Translations under genes and position numbers: made by a program
Assembly: GCA_022841525.1 (NCBI GenBank)
Contig: JALHRI010000012.1
Span: 1 to 43,330 of the forward strand
DNA length: 43,330 nucleotides
Origin: Alphaproteobacteria bacterium
Lineage (GTDB): Bacteria > Pseudomonadota > Alphaproteobacteria > Rickettsiales > UBA3002
Reading direction: 5' to 3'
The notes under the pieces: generated by a model
Databases searched by the model: none
Told to the model about the DNA's origin: nothing
Seen by the model: the letters and a program-made list of their open reading frames with translations, nothing else
Part shown: in pieces, positions 40,230 through 43,330 of the stretch
How the letters are laid out: each line of letters opens with the position of its first letter
Position numbering within the stretch: position 1 is the stretch's first letter

Positions 40230-40832
40230 ATGCGTTTGATAACAGCATTTACGACTGTAATTTTACTATCTGCCAGCTCCGTTTTCGCACAGAGCGCGGA
40301 AGATTCCGCTTACGACAAAGATGGTGGATCGGTGATCGATTCACGCGGTAATTGTGTGCGCACCAAATGGATGGGCGAGAATGATCCTTGTGCGGCCGAT
40401 GCTCCGGCACCGGTGGCGCAGCCTGCGCCAACCCCTGCGCCTGTTCCTGCAGCACTGCCGGAAGTTTCGCTTGAGCAACGCACCATCTATTTCGATTTTG
40501 ATAGCGCCGCGCTGAATACAGAAGCCACCCAAAAGCTCGATGAGCTGATCGCGATTGTTGGTGCCTCCAAGGCCGTTGATAGCCTGACGGTGCATGGCTA
40601 CACCGATCAACTGGGTGATGATGGGTACAACGCAGCGCTGGCGAATCGCCGTGTGGCTGCGGTGCGTGCCTACCTCGATAGCCACTCCAAGCTCGATACC
40701 AGCAAGGGTGAACTGCGCGGCATCGGCAAATCCGCAGCGACCGAAGGTTGCGATGGCAAAGCGCGCAGCGAGCGCATTGCTTGCATGGCGCAAGAACGCC
40801 GTGCCGAGATCGAGATCAAAGCACAAAAATAA
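40230..40832 (+). CDS. OmpA-family outer-membrane/peptidoglycan-binding protein
   Basis: A protein of 200 residues. Signal peptide (RLITAFTTVILLSASSVFAQS, cut near residue 20), a short Cys-containing segment, a Pro/Ala linker, and an OmpA C-terminal domain from about 85 (RTIYFDFDSAALNTEATQKLDELIAIVG; VHGYTDQLGDDGYNAALANRRVAAVRAYL) that binds diaminopimelate of peptidoglycan. It lacks a beta barrel; it is probably a periplasmic envelope linker. AGGAGG precedes ATG 40230; the longer frame is rejected. A terminator follows. Confidence 0.92.
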   Translation: MRLITAFTTVILLSASSVFAQSAEDSAYDKDGGSVIDSRGNCVRTKWMGENDPCAADAPAPVAQPAPTPAPVPAALPEVSLEQRTIYFDFDSAALNTEATQKLDELIAIVGASKAVDSLTVHGYTDQLGDDGYNAALANRRVAAVRAYLDSHSKLDTSKGELRGIGKSAATEGCDGKARSERIACMAQERRAEIEIKAQK

Positions 40833-40850
40833 CCGTGCGCGATACGAATG

Positions 40851-40889
40851 AAGGGGAAGGGGGGCCTATGCTCCCCTTTTCCTTTTTTG
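40851..40889 (+). terminator. Rho-independent terminator after the OmpA-family gene
   Basis: AAGGGGAAGGGG pairs with CCCCTTTTCCTT (two G-T pairs), with the T-run merging into the stem. Confidence 0.7.
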
Positions 40890-40905
40890 GCGCGCTAAAT
40901 TCTGC

Positions 40906-41034
40906 TATACTCGTTCCAATTAAGAATCACACATTTTGTCATTCCTGCGAAAGCAGGAATCCAGATCTTTAAGAAGTAGATGCCAGCTTTCGCTGGCATG
41001 ACAAATTGTAACATTATTTATTGAAACGAGTATA
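40906..41034. mobile_element. MITE-like element of 129 bp with 15-bp terminal inverted repeats
   Basis: TATACTCGTTCCAAT (40906-40920) and ATTGAAACGAGTATA (41020-41034) are complementary at 14 of 15 positions. Inside lie ATTTTGTCAT/ATGACAAAT arms and two hairpins (ATTCCTGC/GCAGGAAT; TGCCAGC-TTTC-GCTGGCA). No coding capacity. The right end supplies the TATAAA -10 of the next gene. A half copy is at 35710-35780. Confidence 0.75.
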
Positions 41035-41044
41035 AACTGTTCCT

Positions 41045-41782
41045 ATGTTCTTTTCTCGCCGCCGCCGCCGTGCTTCTGGCTTAAGCCTCACCTCGCTGAT
41101 CGTGATTGGCGGCGTACTCTATGCCACCGGTGCCGGTGGCTGGCTAACCGAGCGCATCAGCCATTTGCCTGCGGCATGTTTTCAGGCCATGCCGGGTAAT
41201 GCCTCGGTCTGCCAGATGGTGGATAGAGCCTCACAGGTCACCGTCAATCTCGCGACGCGCTCGGGCGCGATGCTAGATGGTATTACTGGTCGCGTCAGCG
41301 GCCTTCAGCGCGCGGGCATGCCGCATGTTACGATGAACTCTGCTACTGGCGGCATGCCGGGACTTAACCTTCAAGGGGGAAGCTTTTCCGCCCTTCAGTT
41401 GCCGCAATTTTCGCTGAACCATATGCAGTCAGATTCCGTCAAACAGGTGCTGGCGATGTATCTGCGCGCGGCGCAATTTGGCAGCCCGCAATCGGTCAAT
41501 TTTTCGCCCGAGCGTGCGCTAGGTCTGCATCAGCAAGGGGCGAGCATGGGGGCATTCGGTCTGGGCTCGCAGTTGGCGCTGGGTAACGCTTACGCGCAAG
41601 GCGTTGGCACCGCTGCTAACCCTGCGCAGGCGAAGCAGTACTATCAGCAGGCGCTGGATTCGCTCAATCAGCTAGAGGGCATGAGCAATGCCGATGCGCA
41701 CCATTATCTGCAAAGTTTCGGCAGCTCTCCCGATGCCATGCGCGCAGCACTTGAAATGCAAATTCAAGCACTCAGTCGTTAA
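41045..41782 (+). CDS. membrane-anchored Sel1-like repeat protein
   Basis: A protein of 245 residues. A basic N-terminus (FFSRRRRRASG) and one membrane helix (LSLTSLIVIGGVLYATGAGGWL, about 13-34) put the rest in the periplasm. A Ser/Gly/Met-rich middle follows, then one clear Sel1-like repeat (GLGSQLALGNAYAQGVGTAANPAQAKQYYQQAL), a TPR-like scaffold. Function unknown. The -10 TATAAA (41031-41036) provided by the MITE-like element ends 8 nt before the ATG, so a leaderless or near-leaderless message is likely. Convergent with valS, with only 3 bp between. Confidence 0.78.
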   Translation: MFFSRRRRRASGLSLTSLIVIGGVLYATGAGGWLTERISHLPAACFQAMPGNASVCQMVDRASQVTVNLATRSGAMLDGITGRVSGLQRAGMPHVTMNSATGGMPGLNLQGGSFSALQLPQFSLNHMQSDSVKQVLAMYLRAAQFGSPQSVNFSPERALGLHQQGASMGAFGLGSQLALGNAYAQGVGTAANPAQAKQYYQQALDSLNQLEGMSNADAHHYLQSFGSSPDAMRAALEMQIQALSR

Positions 41783-41785
41783 GCG

Positions 41786-43330
41786 CTAGGCCGCGTCGGC
41801 CTGGGGCGCGAGGGTGACTTCCACCTGTAAATGCTCTGCCGCCTCAGGTGATAATTTCTGCACATTGCCGGCGGCTTTGATATCTTCCAGCGCGCTGATG
41901 GCTACCGCATCCAGTTCGCCTGGCCACATCAGCTTCACCAGCTCTACCGGATATTTGATCGACACTTTGGCATCCGATTTGGCTTTGCGAATTTCCTCCA
42001 GCACCGTAAGTGCGTGTGCGCCAGCTGCAAGCGATGCTTCATCGCGGCGGTAAGTCGCAGCCACTGGCCACATGCCGCAGGCATGCAGCGATCCAGCCTG
42101 CGCAAAATCATCGATGAAAATATGGCTGTAGAGTTCCTCCGTCACATGCGCGACGATGGGGGCATAGAGTTTCAAAATGCCTTGCAGGCAGAAATACAGC
42201 GCATGCACCGCCGATTGCTGGCGGGTAGTGGGGAAGCTGCTATCTTCGTTGTACACGCGCTTTTTAATCAGCTCGAGATAGTTATCGCAGAAATCGGACC
42301 AGAAAAACTGGTTGGTCGCGTCCAGCGCGTCGGCATATTCATACGCCGCAAACGCCTGCGTCGCGCGCGCCACGGTGTCGTGCAGGCGCGAAATAATCCA
42401 GCGATCGAGCGTTTCGGTAATGGCGTGCATGTCGGGCGTGCGGTCAAGTTTTTCTAAATGAATCGCCGCAAACTGGGTGGCGTTCCACAGTTTGCCCACC
42501 AGCTTTTTGCCGATTTTGAGAAGATCAGGCGAAAACGCCGTATCCTGTCCAAGCCGCGACGTCGCCGCCCAGTAGCGCACGGCATCCGTCCCTTTTTCTT
42601 CAATCAGCGCCACGGGCGTGACGACATTGCCTTTCGACTTGCTCATTTTGGTTTTGTCTTCTGCTAAGCACCAGCCGGAAATCATCAGGTTTTTCCACGG
42701 CACCGAGTCGTTGTGAATATGCGCCTTAACGATGGTGTAAAACGCCCAGGTGCGGATGATTTCATGCGCTTGTGGCCGCAGATCGGCGGGGAAGAGGGCA
42801 TGGAATCGTGAGTGGTTATTTTTACTGTCATTCTGAGGCGAAGCCGAAGAATCTCCCAGGAGATCCTTCGCGTTGCTCAGGATGACATCTTGATTAATCG
42901 CCCCCGCGCTTAGCTGTGGCGAGATGGAACTCGTCGCCCATGTGTCCATCACGTCGAGGTCGGGAAATGCTTGCACAAAATCGTCTTTTCTAAACCAAAT
43001 TTCTTTTCCGTCAGGCGACATTATATCTTCATTGGCGCGTCCGATTGTTGAATCAAATAGTGGTGAGACTGTTATCTCACTATACATATTCGATTTTAGA
43101 AACACTAAGTCTTCTTCTGTCGCTTTTCTAAAGCCATAGGGAAGTTTGCCTATAGGATTTACAGGCAAGTCTTGAGGCCTAGCGTAGAATGTGTGTCGTT
43201 TAGGAGAGCAATTCGTATCGATAGTATTAATCTTTCCAATTCTACCATCGGTATGTCTAAAGGTTTGTCTGGTATCTTCACGAGGTGTTAATTTTTCAAT
43301 ATACCACACCGGAAAGGGCACGCCGAAATA
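41786..43330 (-). CDS. valS: valyl-tRNA synthetase, archaeal type, 3' part (partial)
   Basis: Class I synthetase that charges tRNA-Val. The gene enters from the right edge; 514 codons are visible, starting within FGVPFPVWY. Motifs: DVMDTWATSS, RPQAHEIIRTWAFYTIVKAH, the signature KMSKSKGNVVTP, DAVRYWAATSRLG, and the anticodon-binding domain (LDRWIISRLH...; YEYADALDATNQFFWSDFCDNYLELIK). It ends without the long C-terminal coiled-coil arm of the bacterial type. Together these fit the archaeal-like ValRS used by Rickettsiales and several alphaproteobacteria. A 62-bp palindrome is inserted in frame after ATSSISPQLSAGAINQ. The part encoded by about 42950-43320 is notably AT-rich. Confidence 0.93.
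   Translation of the reverse strand, partial: YFGVPFPVWYIEKLTPREDTRQTFRHTDGRIGKINTIDTNCSPKRHTFYARPQDLPVNPIGKLPYGFRKATEEDLVFLKSNMYSEITVSPLFDSTIGRANEDIMSPDGKEIWFRKDDFVQAFPDLDVMDTWATSSISPQLSAGAINQDVILSNAKDLLGDSSASPQNDSKNNHSRFHALFPADLRPQAHEIIRTWAFYTIVKAHIHNDSVPWKNLMISGWCLAEDKTKMSKSKGNVVTPVALIEEKGTDAVRYWAATSRLGQDTAFSPDLLKIGKKLVGKLWNATQFAAIHLEKLDRTPDMHAITETLDRWIISRLHDTVARATQAFAAYEYADALDATNQFFWSDFCDNYLELIKKRVYNEDSSFPTTRQQSAVHALYFCLQGILKLYAPIVAHVTEELYSHIFIDDFAQAGSLHACGMWPVAATYRRDEASLAAGAHALTVLEEIRKAKSDAKVSIKYPVELVKLMWPGELDAVAISALEDIKAAGNVQKLSPEAAEHLQVEVTLAPQADAA
42826..42887. repeat. palindromic element inserted in frame in valS
   Basis: TGTCATTCTGAG (42826-42837) and CTCAGGATGACA (42876-42887) are complementary at 11 of 12 positions, and GAATCTCC-CA-GGAGATCC forms the apex. 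It encodes the stretch DVILSNAKDLLGDSSASPQNDS inside the synthetase without breaking its frame. Confidence 0.88.

Overview
The window comes from an alphaproteobacterium. The evidence is an ISC iron-sulfur operon (iscS-iscU-iscA-hscB), an archaeal-type valyl-tRNA synthetase, a gene-transfer-agent (GTA) type head-tail cluster, hfq-hflX, a RimB-RimK fusion and an exact CtrA site upstream of an Flp pilin. Use of ISC rather than SUF, together with in-frame palindromic elements inside genes, points towards Rickettsiales or neighbouring lineages. The base composition, however, looks balanced to moderately GC-rich, unlike classical AT-rich Rickettsia. This placement is inference.

Layout. 1-5 kb: Fe-S assembly genes on + converge on feoA-feoB on -, with a Fur-like site in front of feoA. 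5-6.8 kb: an OmpR-family response regulator and its histidine kinase. 7-10 kb: an Flp pilin, an ICMT-like membrane methyltransferase and a membrane-bound spermidine-synthase-like protein. 10.2-15.2 kb: mostly minus-strand unknown genes, several with promoters that would give leaderless mRNAs. 15.2-35.4 kb: a GTA-like cluster in canonical order: terminase (split into two frames), portal, prohead protease, HK97 capsid, gp6-gp9 connectors and tail tube, then gp12, gp13, gp14, gp15, a DUF2793 fibre-like protein, a 3-TM GTA-type holin and a GH24 endolysin. The tape measure and tail chaperones are absent. Where they should lie (23.2-26.6 kb) there are four unrelated genes with their own promoters. 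35.4-41 kb: palindromic repeats, an unknown membrane protein, hflX and hfq on -, a probable small RNA with a perfect terminator, rimB-rimK, an OmpA-family protein and a MITE-like element. 41-43.3 kb: a Sel1-repeat protein and the 3' part of valS, which runs off the right edge.

Most interesting signals. (1) Six promoters in and around the GTA cluster carry the same 18-bp direct repeat (two TTGTCAT-like heptamers 4 bp apart, followed by an invariant A), a close match to a PhoB box. They drive unrecognised proteins sharing Gly/Ala-rich hydrophobic segments and Pro/Ala-rich tails, plus an operon with a SUEL-lectin-like periplasmic protein. (2) Multi-hairpin palindromic elements are inserted in frame in hflX and valS. 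(3) There is an orphan terminator-ended RNA next to hfq under palindromic operators, one of which recurs upstream of the capsid gene. No tRNA, rRNA, CRISPR or transposase was seen.
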